Source: Moniliophthora roreri
Taxonomy: Eukaryota; Basidiomycota; Agaricomycetes; Agaricales; Marasmiaceae
DNA: 64,000 nt
Reading direction: 5' to 3'
NCBI GenBank assembly: GCA_001466705.2
Contig: LATX02000177.1
Coordinates: 124,001-188,000, forward strand
The position numbers and the translations under genes were made by a program. Below the pieces are notes generated by a model, which did no database searches, was not told where the DNA came from, and saw only the letters and a list, made by a program, of their open reading frames with translations. Shown piece by piece: positions 12,031 through 23,015 of this stretch; within the stretch, counting starts at the first letter, position 1; each line of letters begins with the position of its first letter.

Positions 12031-13802
12031 CTAAAACTTCCACCCCTTGGTCAGCCTGGTAACGCCCTTTGGATCGTACTTGTTCTGAATCTCCTTCAAG
12101 ACCGGCTTGTTAGGCCCAAAGAACAATTCAGTATCCGTATCGAACGCAGCATAGTTCGAATACAGAATTACGTCTGGCGGAACCACAGGCTGGAAGCCAC
12201 CCTCCGCCGATGCAGCGAATCCAGCAACATTATGATTGATCTCCTTAAGGATCCCGTAGAAGTACTCGTCCTGAGAAGCATCCTTCCATGTGATAGCAAT
12301 ATCCGAAGGGGCGAAGAACTTTCCTGGCTGATGGTAGTAGGCTGCAGGACCATTCGGCTGATGAGAGAAGATACTATGAGAAAGGGGTTCGACGGCAAAG
12401 ATGACTTCGATTGCGGAGTGATTCCAGGCCTGCGGACCGTAGAGTTTGATTTGCTCAGCGATGTTGTTGAGTACGGGAACGGTGTAGTTGGTGATGGAAA
12501 TAGAACGCCACATCACCCTGCGATGAAAGAAAGGTTAAAATCAAGGATATGCAAAAAGAAGGTTGACTTGCCTTGGTGCTACCAATGGACCGGAGAAATC
12601 ACTCACAAGTTGAGTGAGGGACATCGTGAGGATCGTACTGGAGGTGTAAGGTACGGCAAGGAGGCCATCGAAGGTTCCATTTGGAGGGCTAGGACCGTGA
12701 TAGTAGTAGAAGATGGAGGCAAACAGTCCTCCTTGGTCGGGGTTGTAGGCATACGTTACACCAATCACAGCCTTGGGATCAGCATTGGTGTCTGAGAATT
12801 GACTAACAGCTTCCGAGAGGAGGGTGACATTAGCTTCACCGTTATAGACGCGAAGACCGCCCTACGATAATTATGAGTATCATTTGCTATGCTAAGATTC
12901 CCAGAAGGCTCACCCAGACCGCTGGCTGCGGATGCGCAGTGTAATTAATCTGCGTAACAACGCCAAAGTTGTTGCCTCCTCCCTAAGAGAGAACAGTCAG
13001 CATCCATGCGATGAAACTTGACATATAACGACGTTTACCTTCAAACCGAAGAACAGATCTGCATTCGATGTGTTTGTTGCCTTCACAACCTTTCCAGTCG
13101 GTAAAGCAACCTCGAACCCGACCACCGTATCACAACTCAGCCCAACTTGATTCGTAATCCACGAATACCCTCCCCCAAGCGTGAAACCACCGACACCGAC
13201 CCCAGAGACACGTCCAAGAGGTACGGTGACATTGTAAGGTTCTAAAGCCTTGTACACCTGCTCGCTCTTTTGACCCGGACCGACAGCAGCGATGTTGGTC
13301 TCGGGATCATAGTGTACGGTGTTAAAGCGACTAGCGGAGATCAGTACGCCTGGAGTAGAGGACCATCCTGGGTTAATGGTGTGACCTCCAGATTTGACGG
13401 CGTAGGGTGTGTTACGGTCACCAACTATGGAAAGCTGGTTGAGGACCAAGGTGAGTGTGCGCAAAGAGACGGAAAGGAAGCATGAGTACATACAATGGTG
13501 GCAGCATCTTGAGCGGTTCCTGGCTGTACCGTACAGGTCGAATTCTGAGAACTCGAACCATACGTGTGGTAGATATCCGTTGCGTACTCCTCGGAGCCTG
13601 TGCAGTATTGTCAGACTTCAAACTTCTCCGAGCCCATCAAAAAAGAAGCATACAACGCACCAGGATAGAAGACCTGCGAAGCCGACGAGATTCGTTTCTC
13701 AATCTCTCGGCAGGTACTTTTGTACTTGTCACTCGGGGCACAAGAAGCAAGAGCTCCCGCGAGTACTAGAGGAAGTAGAATCCTGGAGGCTGAGGCTTTC
13801 AT
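12031..13802 (-). CDS. Secreted FAD-linked oxidase, berberine-bridge (BBE-like) family
   Basis: Six exons on the minus strand (13802-13661, 13597-13494, 13434-13039, 12982-12914, 12861-12572, 12517-12031) join to 495 residues, the usual length. The fifth intron fits only with a GC donor at 12571-12570. A signal peptide is evident (residues 1 to about 20). The PCMH-type FAD fold follows: SGGHTINPG, whose His at about residue 100 is where this family attaches FAD covalently; the glycine-rich GVGVGGFTLGGGYSW (160-174); and a Cys at about 183 in GLSCD, where bicovalent members carry the second flavin link. The C terminus has the BBE-type block NYAAFDTDTELFFGPN before KYDPKG. Such enzymes oxidise sugars, alcohols or secondary metabolites outside the cell; the substrate cannot be read from sequence. 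The gene looks intact and converges on the questin-oxidase-like gene. Confidence 0.85.
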
Positions 13803-15393
13803 CTTCGAGTCCGAGTGTAGGCTGAAAGCGCTTGGATTGTTGAACGTCGCGACATGAGGTTATATACCTCTGTAAGGCTGTCGGGTAGATGAATGGAGAC
13901 GCGTCGGTGGTCGTCGGTGTGTCGTGTTGACTGGTCGGACACTGCTGAGAACGCAATACTGAGGAACTAAAAACCGGCCGTTTTCAATAAGACGATATTG
14001 TTGACGTCGGTCATCAGGAACTGACAGATCGATATGACGTTGCTACCCGACTCTTCGAGTGTTGCATCTCGAGCAGGCACTTTCGATTTGTATGAAAGCA
14101 CTGAGACAAATAAAGGTGCGAAAGTACATCGATTGCGCTGTGAATCGATATCAGTGTATGAAGGACTATGTTAGTACACCAACTCCACCTTGTGAACATG
14201 ACAGTGCCCGCGCTCCTCCCACTCGAGAATACGTCACTCGCCACAGCCACTACCTTTCCAAATCGGCTGACAAAATGCTTCAATAATGCCTGATAGACAC
14301 CGTGGATCGCCATCGTATACCGCATCGTATAGATATTCCAATAACTCCGCGTAGTTCGTCCAGAGAAGTCGAGCGGCCGCAAGCAACAAATGAACAAATA
14401 GAAAGCCAACGCTATGGTCGCCAGCTGTTTATTTGATACCAACGAGGAACACAAGCGGAGAGATGTAAACATGGGATTTCCTTCCGAATAAGATGAACTT
14501 GGGCTTATTGTGGTCATGTCATCGTAGTCCCAGTCAGAGATGACGGTCCATCACGGTATCGAAAACGAAACGACCCGGCGAGTATCGAGAGCTGTATACT
14601 CAGGAAATAAGGTTCGTGCTGCATGGCGAGGACCAAGGGACCTACAAGGGGAGATGCGGAACTCGCGAAGAATGAGAATAACGATTGATTGGGGCCTTGG
14701 GGTATAACGAGCCCTGACTAGTGCAACTTGGATTATAGTCTCAGCCAAGGTCAGAGATAAAGGAGGTAACGGACCTGAAGACAATAGCTCAAATGATAAT
14801 TAACCAACGCTTCAATGTATTGTGATCTTCCCGATTGTGAGCGGGTAAATATGCTGCTACTCGGATGATGATCAGCCAAGGGATAGCAAAATAACGAAGA
14901 AATGCCATGCAAATTGTATACAACCCGCCAAGGCCATGGGCATCAACGTGCCAAAGTTGCATGCATGAAGGGGAGCTGCCTTGCTGAGGAAAAAGATATT
15001 ATGCTTGAGGCGAGGATGAACTCTTATCAGTAGATGAGTACAGACCGTTGTCGCCAAAGACGTCGCTGATGTGGTGAGAGCACTGGGAGCGATGGGTGTG
15101 GTCAGCGACGACGCGGTTTCGCTTGCCAATTCTGGGCCCCGGTTCCAGACTCGGCTTCCGAACTTCATCCAACCGTCCTGGTCGGCATCCGGCTTCCCTG
15201 ATGGCTCGTTCTCTCTGATTCTTGCTCTATCCGACATTCTTTCGGCGTAGAACTTACAAAAGTTTATTACCAACTGTGCTTCTCGGTTTCAACTTCAAGG
15301 AACTGACAAGAAGCGTTACGAGCCTCAGCGCTGCGATGCAAGTCAGCTTTCCCACGTATAGTCTATGATACGTCCCGCTGCTTCCACCCTCAG
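13803..15393. other. Intergenic; two minus-strand frames of doubtful coding value
   Basis: Frames of 167 codons (14014-14517) and 133 codons (14872-15273) lie on the minus strand. The first has one hydrophobic stretch (QLATIALAFYLFICCL); neither resembles a known family nor shows exon partners, so they are not called. The stretch 15120-15250 is similar in sequence to 17755-17840, marking the 5' edge of the duplication that produced the two downstream membrane-protein genes. Confidence 0.4.
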
Positions 15394-17283
15394 ATGAACA
15401 ACGCCTTTGAGTTGATCATGATGCACTGGCGAGTCGTCGATTTCTGATATTCTGGTTCCCCAATCATTATACTTGATCTCAGTGGCTGTTCTGAGTCAAC
15501 ACCAAACGTCCAGTTTCAATGCCATTCTGGACCGCAACAGTATAGCTCTGGATTTTGGGTTTAAACATCCCAGTTTTGTAATGAGGACCGATAAATCAAC
15601 TAAAGACACCGAAATCTATAGTTTTCGACCTTATCCTTAGACATACTTCCCTAGGCTCAAGACTGCAACTGCCTAGATACACGTCTTGCCAGATCCGATG
15701 TCGCCTTTTGTGTTTTAAACCGTGAGTTCCAGACTGACAGTATCGGAATGTTCCCTTCTATGTATATCTTCTTTACACAGTTCCACAGGATTTAACAACC
15801 ACGACATCAGGATCCTTCTCTTACCGTTCCCATCACTCTCGCGACATCAGCCTGGTCTGTCAAAGCAGTCGGCCAATTCAGTCATGTTGGATTTCACACC
15901 AGCACAGTATCACTATCTTCAGATTTTGATAGGCTTAACACATGTGATCAGTTCGTCTCCTTTTTATACTGGTCAAGCTTTGGGCTCACGAAACCTAGGC
16001 CTTTCTTTACTCTCTTTTCTGATTCCCCGGCAAGCGCCCCGACTATACCAATGGAAGCGTTTAACATGGGGCAAAGTGTGCTTATTTCTCTTTTTGGTCG
16101 ACTGGTAAGCGGCCTCATCGACTCTGACTTGAATCCGTTGCTAAGATCACTCAGTTGGCTTTTCATTTTCTTCTGTCAGTCTTGTATGACCTTGGTTTCC
16201 GGCTATTCTCATCATCTATGATGCAGCTGGGCTGTTATTGACCGGAATAGGAACGAGAAATTCAACATTGTGTGCCGTGACGATCTGGTCGTGTCTCTTT
16301 TTCCAAGGAAGCGTCAAGGTTACTATTTCTCATCTCAGCCCATGCTCTCTGCTCGTTACTTTATAGACTCTCAAATACGCGTTTCTGGTTGAGAAAGTAG
16401 GTTTAAACTGCATTTTTTGAGCTGATGGGTCTATCTAATTTTTCTAACAAGAGTTATATTGTGTGGTCAGGCGGTCGCCGTATATCACGCTTCAGGACGA
16501 AAGTCTACAGGATGTCCAGTGCCGTGCTACTAGGTCATATTGTTTTTTCTCCTTTTCTTGTGAAGAACAATCACGTCAGGGAAGACCGCATTTGCGTTAT
16601 TGTGTTCAGTCACCCAGTGTAAGTCCTATCGTCGCCGAACGTTGACTTTTCACCCATGTTGACATCTTCGAGTTTATTCTCGATGGGGGCGGCTGATCTC
16701 TCATTGTATGTTGCCTTCACATGGCTGTTTCTGTTGCCGTTACGGCGGACACATATTTTTAGTCCAAGACTACGAGACGTGGCAAGGAAGACGCTATAGT
16801 GAGTGCCCCGGATGAATCTCGACGAATACTCTGCGACCCTAATATAGAGCATTAGCGGAACTGTGGTAGCCCTTACGATATCGGCGGTGAGTACTAATGC
16901 CTATCGTCAACCGACCACCAACAGTTGTTCATTTTTATCTTCCGTTCAGGGAAACGTGGTGGCTGTAGCTGTCCTTGCAGGCATAGAGATGGCACAGGTA
17001 TGCATGATTAGTTGTGTGCTTGACGTAAGATTTGCTTGAATCACCCATGTTATGCATGTGCCAATTGATGCTGCTACAGGTTACACTGAACGCGTTGGTT
17101 TTATATCGGGTCAGTTCTGGAGCATCATCATATTCTGTGAATCACCCCACCATACCTGAAATCAACGTGACAAAGTCGAGTACTGCTGTTAAAACCCGCT
17201 GGAGCCCAATGAACAAAATTGACCAGGTGGGGACGGTCAATACATACAGGGACGGCGCTATTGAACGGCGCCACTCAGTTTAG
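15394..17283 (+). CDS. Multi-pass membrane protein, paralogue 2
   Basis: Same family as the genes at 2.2, 19.2, 26.4 and 29.6 kb. A short first exon (15394-15428, MNNAFELIMMH) ends at a GC donor and matches the first exon of the 19.2-kb copy. Later exons give FTPAQYHYLQIL; RLYQWKRLTWGKVCLF with a membrane segment (to about 16106); a segment ending in SCLFFQGSVK (about 16225-16320); YAFLVEKV (about 16378); YIVWSGG and the TKVYRM block (about 16450-16620); FTWLFLLPLRRTHIFSPRL (about 16720-16795); a VLAGIEMAQVCMI segment (about 16950-17025); and a last segment, LNALVLYRVSSG. The protein ends in ERRHSV at 17283. About seven hydrophobic segments are visible. Exons 2-3 were not fully joined. No family function is known to me. 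Confidence 0.65.
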
Positions 17284-17844
17284 AGCATCTCGTTTAGTAC
17301 CTTATAAGTTGTAGACGATTGTATTCCAACACTCTCCCTGGTCTCTTCAAAAATATTGGCAAAAGACGATAATACGTACGGTCGCAATATTAAATATATC
17401 AACTGATTTATACCGGCGAGTTCTAACCACCCGAGCTTATGTTTCGAGCGCTACGATACAGTGAATGAGAATTCTTGAACTTGAGTAGCAGGCATTTGTC
17501 GGAATGAATTTCAATATATGCTCGCCATCGTCATTGAAGGAACTGTTACACTGGGGTAACCCGACGACCAGTACGCGATCTTCACGCCACTGCCTAGTTG
17601 ATTCTGAAGTAGCCCGCCCATCGTATTGCAAGTCTAATGAAGTCGCGGCGGGCGCCTAGTCAGTTTGCACAGGTCAAAGCAACCCACCGATATTGGTTCG
17701 TGATCTTCTATACCTTCTTGCTATTGTCAAAGACCGGATTCAGCGACGACCATTAGCCTTCGGCTCCGAATTCCGAACCTCACCCAACTTCCTTGAGGAA
17801 CCATTCTTTCTAATCCCTGCTCTTTCCAACATTCGTTCAACTTA
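17284..17844. other. Intergenic
   Basis: No gene is seen. Bases 17755-17840 resemble 15120-15250 upstream of the previous gene, so this is the start of the second copy of a duplicated gene-plus-promoter unit, cut immediately afterwards by a transposable-element insertion at 17845. Confidence 0.55.
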
Positions 17845-18566
17845 GGCCCTGTTCGGCAAAAAAAAGCTGCAGCTTTTTGTCAGCTTTTCGCAAAGCGCTA
17901 TTTAGTGACTGATGTGACTGATGGGTGACACTGCCGGCGCGGGTACCTGCCAGTCCTGCAGAAGTGTGCCGTCTGGCTGTATCTCACGCCATAGATATTA
18001 TTCGGAAGCTCATCTCCTGTCCAGCCATGTCAATCTCTGTAGTGCAAGAATGGAGAAGGATCATTCTGAGAGGCAATATAGAGGTGCTCGTAATTTAGCA
18101 CCTGTTAAGGCCCCCTGATATTCCCCCGAGCGCCCTCATGCAAACATGGGCCAAATTCGGCGATTTTTGTTACCCTATTTGGCCATTTCGGCACGGAATA
18201 AAGGAATAAGGTAATGCCGGTCCAGCAAGCTTACTCGCCGTGCTCATGGGTTTTCGGCGGGTCGGTATGATACCTCTGGCAGAGGGGTCTTTTTCGGCGG
18301 TTTTCTGGGCTTCCGGAATGAGACATATCAGGCAAATTTGCCTAAAAATTCGGTGACTTGGCATGATACATCCGCCTTAAAAATTCCTCAAATTCGGCCG
18401 TCCCGGATGAGGGCGCTCGGGGGAATATCAGGGGGCCTGCCTGTTAGCGCCTAAGTCACTCCCGAGTAGTCCGATATCACAGCGTGACAAGCTCAAAAAG
18501 CTGCGGCATCAAAAAGCCGTCGAAAAGCTCCCAAAAAGCTGCAGCTTTTTTTTGCCGAACAGGGCC
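17845..18566. mobile_element. 722-bp TIR element with TTA target duplication (PIF/Harbinger-like MITE)
   Basis: The ends are inverted: GGCCCTGTTCGGC with an A-run and AGCTGCAGCTTTTT at the left, and its reverse complement at the right. Direct TTA copies flank it (17842-17844 and 18567-18569). A GGGCC-type terminus with TTA/TAA duplication is the pattern of PIF/Harbinger or Tourist-type non-autonomous elements. It contains no transposase, and another inverted-repeat element (18108-18438) sits inside it. Confidence 0.85.
18108..18438. mobile_element. 331-bp inverted-repeat element nested inside the larger MITE
   Basis: The 32-bp arms (18108-18139 and 18407-18438, starting AGGCCCCCTGATATTCC) are exact reverse complements. 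CCTGTTA occurs on both sides (18101-18107 and 18440-18446), offset by one base on the right, so a 7-8 bp target duplication is likely. That size suggests a hAT- or Mutator-type origin, but the superfamily is not settled. The short frame inside is not considered coding. Confidence 0.8.
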
Positions 18567-18641
18567 TTAGTGTATAAGGCCCTGTTCCTCGGCTCCAAGC
18601 CTAGACCTTCGGTTTAGTGGCTGCATGTCACTAACTTATTT

Positions 18642-19162
18642 GGGGCCCGTTCAAATAGGAACCATGGTTCCCGTTTCCTGGGCTCCGCGACGGCTTACGC
18701 AACTTCCTCATCCCGTGCTTCGTCCAGCGCTTGTAAGAGCGCTGCACGATAACCACGTCTTTTCGACACCTATAAGTACTCATATATGCTATAGAGTGCT
18801 TACACAGAATAATTCATTAGTGTAAGCACCTCTCTGAATGTTCTAGAGGATACGCACAGAAAATCATTACCCAGAGCCACATAAAAATTGCTTCAGGGAC
18901 CGACCAGTTCATCAAAAAACCACCAAACACACAAGATTAGCAGAGTTCTTTGACAAAAGCTGCACAAATCAGCTGTAAATGTACTGTGCAGAGATCTGCA
19001 GGTGTTCTATAACATAGATGAGTACTCATAGGCGTCGAAAATTGTGAAGCGCTCTTACAAGCGCTGGACGGAGCGCCCATGAATGCGGATGAGGAAGTTG
19101 CGTAAGCCGTCGCGGAGCCCAGGAAACGGGAACCATGGTTCCTATCTGATTGAACGGGCCCC
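18642..19162. mobile_element. 521-bp MITE with about 145-bp imperfect TIRs
   Basis: It begins GGGGCCCGTTCAA and ends with the reverse complement. The two arms can be aligned with small indels over roughly 145 bp each (18642 to about 18790 and about 19010-19162), leaving a short unique centre. Flanking bases are TTT on the left and TAA on the right, so no clean target duplication remains. The end sequence resembles that of the 722-bp element 75 bp upstream but the bodies differ. Confidence 0.8.
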
Positions 19163-19245
19163 TAATTAGCTTTTCCCACGCGCTGTTCCAATTCGTTACC
19201 GTCATGTTCCACTGCTTTTACCTCTCCTTTCCAGACCTCTGGAAG

Positions 19246-21129
19246 ATGAAAAACGCCATTGAGCTCTTCACGATACAATGGTAAGTCTTCGACAAATTTC
19301 TGATACCTTGATTCCTCAATCACTTTGATCAATCTCAATGGCTATTCAATACTTAACGAGTAACGTTCGATTCGATGCCTTTCTGGACTGACACGCGCCG
19401 CTCTTTGAATTTTAGGTCCAAACGTGACAGTTTTTGAAATGACGCCTGATAACCAAACTAACTTACGGATACCGAGATCTAAAGGTTTGAAATCTTCCTT
19501 TCTGTGTTCAAATCTTATGTACCCCACATGCTTTCTCGGCTCTAGACTCCAAGTCAAATTGAACGTCGCCTTTTGAGTTTTGGGCTGACCGGGTTTTGTA
19601 GTTATGGAATGTTCCTTTCTATGTTGGCACAGCTCATCAGGCTTTATATACGATGGCACCCAAATCTTCCTCTTCTTACCATTTTCCTCACTCTCACGAC
19701 ATTAGCCTGGTCTGTCGTAGCTGTCGGAACTAAATCGGTCATGCTGGATTTCACACCGGCACAGTATCGTTACCTTCAGATTCTGACAAGCTTTACACAT
19801 GTAATGAGTTCGTCTCCCTTTTGCTCTAGTCAAGCTTTGGGTTCACAAAATTTAGGCCTTTCCATACTCTCTTTTCTGATTTGCCGGCGAGCGCCCCGAC
19901 TATACCAACGAAAGCATTTAACATGGGGCAAAGTATGCTTATTTCTCCTGTTGGTTGACTGGTAAGAAGCTTCATTGACTCCTCAAATCCGTTGCCAAGG
20001 TCGTTTACATAAACAGTTGGTTCTTCGTTTTCGTCTGTCAGTCGTGCATATGTTGGTCTCCAGCTATTCTTATTATCTGCAATGTAGCTGGGCTTTTGTT
20101 GACCGGAATAGGAACGAGAAGTCCGAAATTGTGCGCCGTAACGGCCTGGTCATGTCTCTTTTTCCAAGGAAGTGTCAAGGTTGCTATTTCTTGCTGCAGT
20201 TCATGCCCTCTGTTCATCATTTTATAGGTTCTCAAATACGCGTTTCTGATCGAGAAAGTAGGCTTTGACTGCATCTTTCGGGCCGATCTATCTGATTCTT
20301 CTGACAAGAGTTATATCGTTTGGTCAGGCGGTCATCGTACCCCACGCTTCAGGACGAAGGTCTACAGGATATGCAGTGTCATGTTACTAGGCTATATTTT
20401 CTTCATTCCTTTTCTTCTAAGCAATCACGTCAGGGAAGACCGTGTTTGTGTTCTTGTGTTTAATCGCCTACTGTAAGCCCGGGTCCTGCTGTCGCCAAAT
20501 GTTGACTTTCATGCTCATGTTGACATCTTCGAGGTTATTCTTGATGGGGGCGACTGACTTCATACTCAATGTTAGCTTCACATACCTCTTTCTGATGCCG
20601 TTGCGGCGGACAAATGTTCTTAGTCCGATGCTACGAGACGTGGCAACAAAGACACTATAGTGAGTACTTCGGATGCAAACAGCACTTTAATGCTGACACA
20701 GCACATCAGTGGTTGTGTGATATCCCTTATAGTATCGGTGGTGGGTGCTGACTGCCAACCAGCGACCCAGCAGTCAGTCATCTTTCTCTTTAATTCAGGC
20801 AAACATTGTGGTTATAGCTGTCCTTGACGGCGTGGAGATGGTGCGGGTGTGCATGATCAGTACTGTGCTCGACGTAAGCTTTGTTTGAGCCCCCGATTTT
20901 GTGTATATACTGATCAATGCCGCTACAGGCCACATTGAACGCATTGATTCTGTACTGGATCAGTTCTGGAGCATTATATTCTGTGAATCACTTCACTTTA
21001 CCTGAAATAACCGTGACAAAGGCAAGCACTGCCTTTGGAATACGACCAAGATCAACGACCAAGATTGACGAGGTGTGGCCGGTCAATACAGGCGGCGACG
21101 CCGCAATCGAACGGCGCCACTCAATTTAG
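19246..21129 (+). CDS. Multi-pass membrane protein, paralogue 3
   Basis: Closest relative of the 15.4-kb gene, with the same exon order and long stretches of near-identical DNA. Exon 1 (19246-19280) encodes MKNAIELFTIQ and ends at a standard GTAAGT donor, where the other copy has GC. Next come a hydrophobic LPLLTIFLTLTTLAWSVVAV segment, FTPAQYRYLQIL, RKHLTWGKVCLF (to 19963), a segment ending in SCLFFQGSVK (about 20090-20180), YAFLIEKV, YIVWSGGHRTPRFRTKVYR (about 20310-20470), FTYLFLMPLRRTNVLSPML (about 20575-20640) and LNALILYWISSG (about 20930). The protein ends in ERRHSI at 21129. The upstream region has been displaced by the MITE pair at 17.8-19.2 kb, so its promoter probably differs from the sister gene's. 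Exon 2 was not fully resolved. Confidence 0.65.
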
Positions 21130-21829
21130 AGTACTCTGTTTAGTACCTTTATTAGCCATACAGGTTCTTTCAGGGTTTTATGTTGGTTTCTACATTTATT
21201 TTGGATTATTCCCTAACAATATCAGCCAGTTTCCTGATAATCAGGTCTAGATTATGATTTTGTTCTTGAAATAAATCAGCATCAGAGTGTGAAGTACTAT
21301 AATCAACAAGGTATGGTAAAGGGCAACACCATCATGATACTCGGAGCACGTCTTGGTACATGACACCATTTGGTGAATGAGGGTTCCTGAGCACAAATAG
21401 CAGGAATTATCAGAACAACACCTGGGGAATAATCTCTCGAATGACGTGTTGTCAACCCGGCCAACACGCTTGACGAGCCTGTAAATTTTCAATAAGATCG
21501 TCAACTGCCTGAGAGAATAAGTAGTCTGGATCCTCTGACAGCATCGCTGATGTGTGAGAAGAATTGATAACTTTGTAGTCATTTTCACTGCCCCACATAC
21601 CTCTCGACGTTAGACAGCACGTTATGGCAGTGGTACTGAGTCAAGTCTAACAGACGCTCTGCCCGTGAGATCATTGACACGTGGCCATTACCGTGACACC
21701 GAGTCACAGGGATACACAGCCCTCCTTATTCATCATCGTCTCCACCACCTGTACGCAACCGAGCCTTATATTTGCCGTATCTTATTCTCTGACCTATATA
21801 TCCCTCGCTTTCTTTCTTCAGCATACTAC
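21130..21829. other. Intergenic, nothing recognised
   Basis: No conserved frame is seen. The last 60 bases contain a TATATAT-like stretch about 35 bp before the next start codon that could serve as a core promoter. Confidence 0.45.
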
Positions 21830-22669
21830 ATGAAGATTGCACTCTTAGCATATATTACAGCCGCCGCTGGGCTTGGTACGTCCTCAAAATCGCTATCAAT
21901 CACCATTTCTTTACTCATGAATCCTACAGTCTCAGCAGCTCCACTGCGAGTCGTCGTACTCGGTGCGGACGCTAGAAATGCCAACGAAGGGGAATCCAAC
22001 ACCCCTTATCTTCGATTTGGACATGCTTTAGGTAGCCGAAACGCAGAACCCAACGTCAAGGTTACCTATACATTCACCCATATTCAAACCAACGCTCGAC
22101 CTGGATGTCGGGATCGATTCAATGCCAAAGCTATCGAGCTTTCTAATGCGTTCAGGCATGCTCTTGGTATGCCCATCATCAATACGGGTGTGAAGAAGCC
22201 AGTGGAGGAGGGCAAAGTAGTCAAGATTCTGCCATTCATCGGTACTCCCAACAATATCCTTGTCGAGGACGCCCCGGAGAAGCCTGTGCATCGTCACCGT
22301 CATGGCAATTTCCACCGCATCTACATGCATGGCGAAGGATCTTTCATTGAACGTCTCCACTTTGCATTGATGTCACTCGGTCCCTGGGAGTCGAAGGCTG
22401 TTGCATTTGTTCTTGGTGCGTGTTGTGCGGTTTCATCTGAGATACTCTGACTGACTGGTCTCTTAGGGTGCGGTATCGGCGTACTCCTCCGTATGATATG
22501 GGTCTTGGCCGTCGTTTCGTACCGTGCTATCTCCGGCAGTGGCAACTCCACCGAAGCGGAGTACTTCAACGAGTACATGGCCTTGGATGCTGAGGAGATC
22601 TTTGTTGCGCCACCCGAGTATAGATTGGATGAAAAGGTTCCCATTGTCGATGAAGGGCCGAAGAACTAG
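21830..22669 (+). CDS. Small secretory-pathway protein with C-terminal membrane anchor
   Basis: Three exons (21830-21875, 21930-22415, 22467-22669; introns of 54 and 51 nt) join in frame to 244 residues. The first exon plus the splice junction gives a clear signal peptide (MKIALLAYITAAAGLVSAAP). The lumenal or outer part has the sequence LSNAFRHALGMPII and a His-rich stretch (HRHRHGNFH). Near residues 166-197 the block GPWESKAVAFVLGCGIGVLL leads into RMIWVLAVVSYRAI, a transmembrane segment, followed by an acidic cytoplasmic tail. I recognise the GPWE...VLGCGIGVLLRM block as shared by many unnamed agaricomycete proteins; no function is known to me. The model is complete and intact. It converges on the DUF6534 gene downstream. 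Confidence 0.75.
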
Positions 22670-23015
22670 AAGACGGATGAAACACATCCATCATCATCAT
22701 TGTTGGCTTAGGCCGAAAGTCATTCCTTATTTATCCTGCTTACCGATTGTTGTACATGATCTCTTTCGCCGATATATACAGTAAACACCTAAACAGTAGT
22801 CAGTGTGTCGTAGTGGTAGTGAAAACGAACGATTTTGGTTTAGATGACATACATGCCTGCTTCACGTTGCTAGCAGATATGATATCGATGTGAAGCAAAG
22901 CAGACATCCCTATTCTTTTTATAGGCACTAGTGTACAATACAATACTTGATTGAATACTATAGTACAAGTTTCATTCCATGATACCATATAAATACCCAA
23001 TAAATACTACCTGAG

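Noticed and set aside
14014..14517. 167-codon minus-strand frame with one hydrophobic stretch
   Set aside because: No partner exons, no recognisable motif, and it lies in the flank of a duplicated unit.
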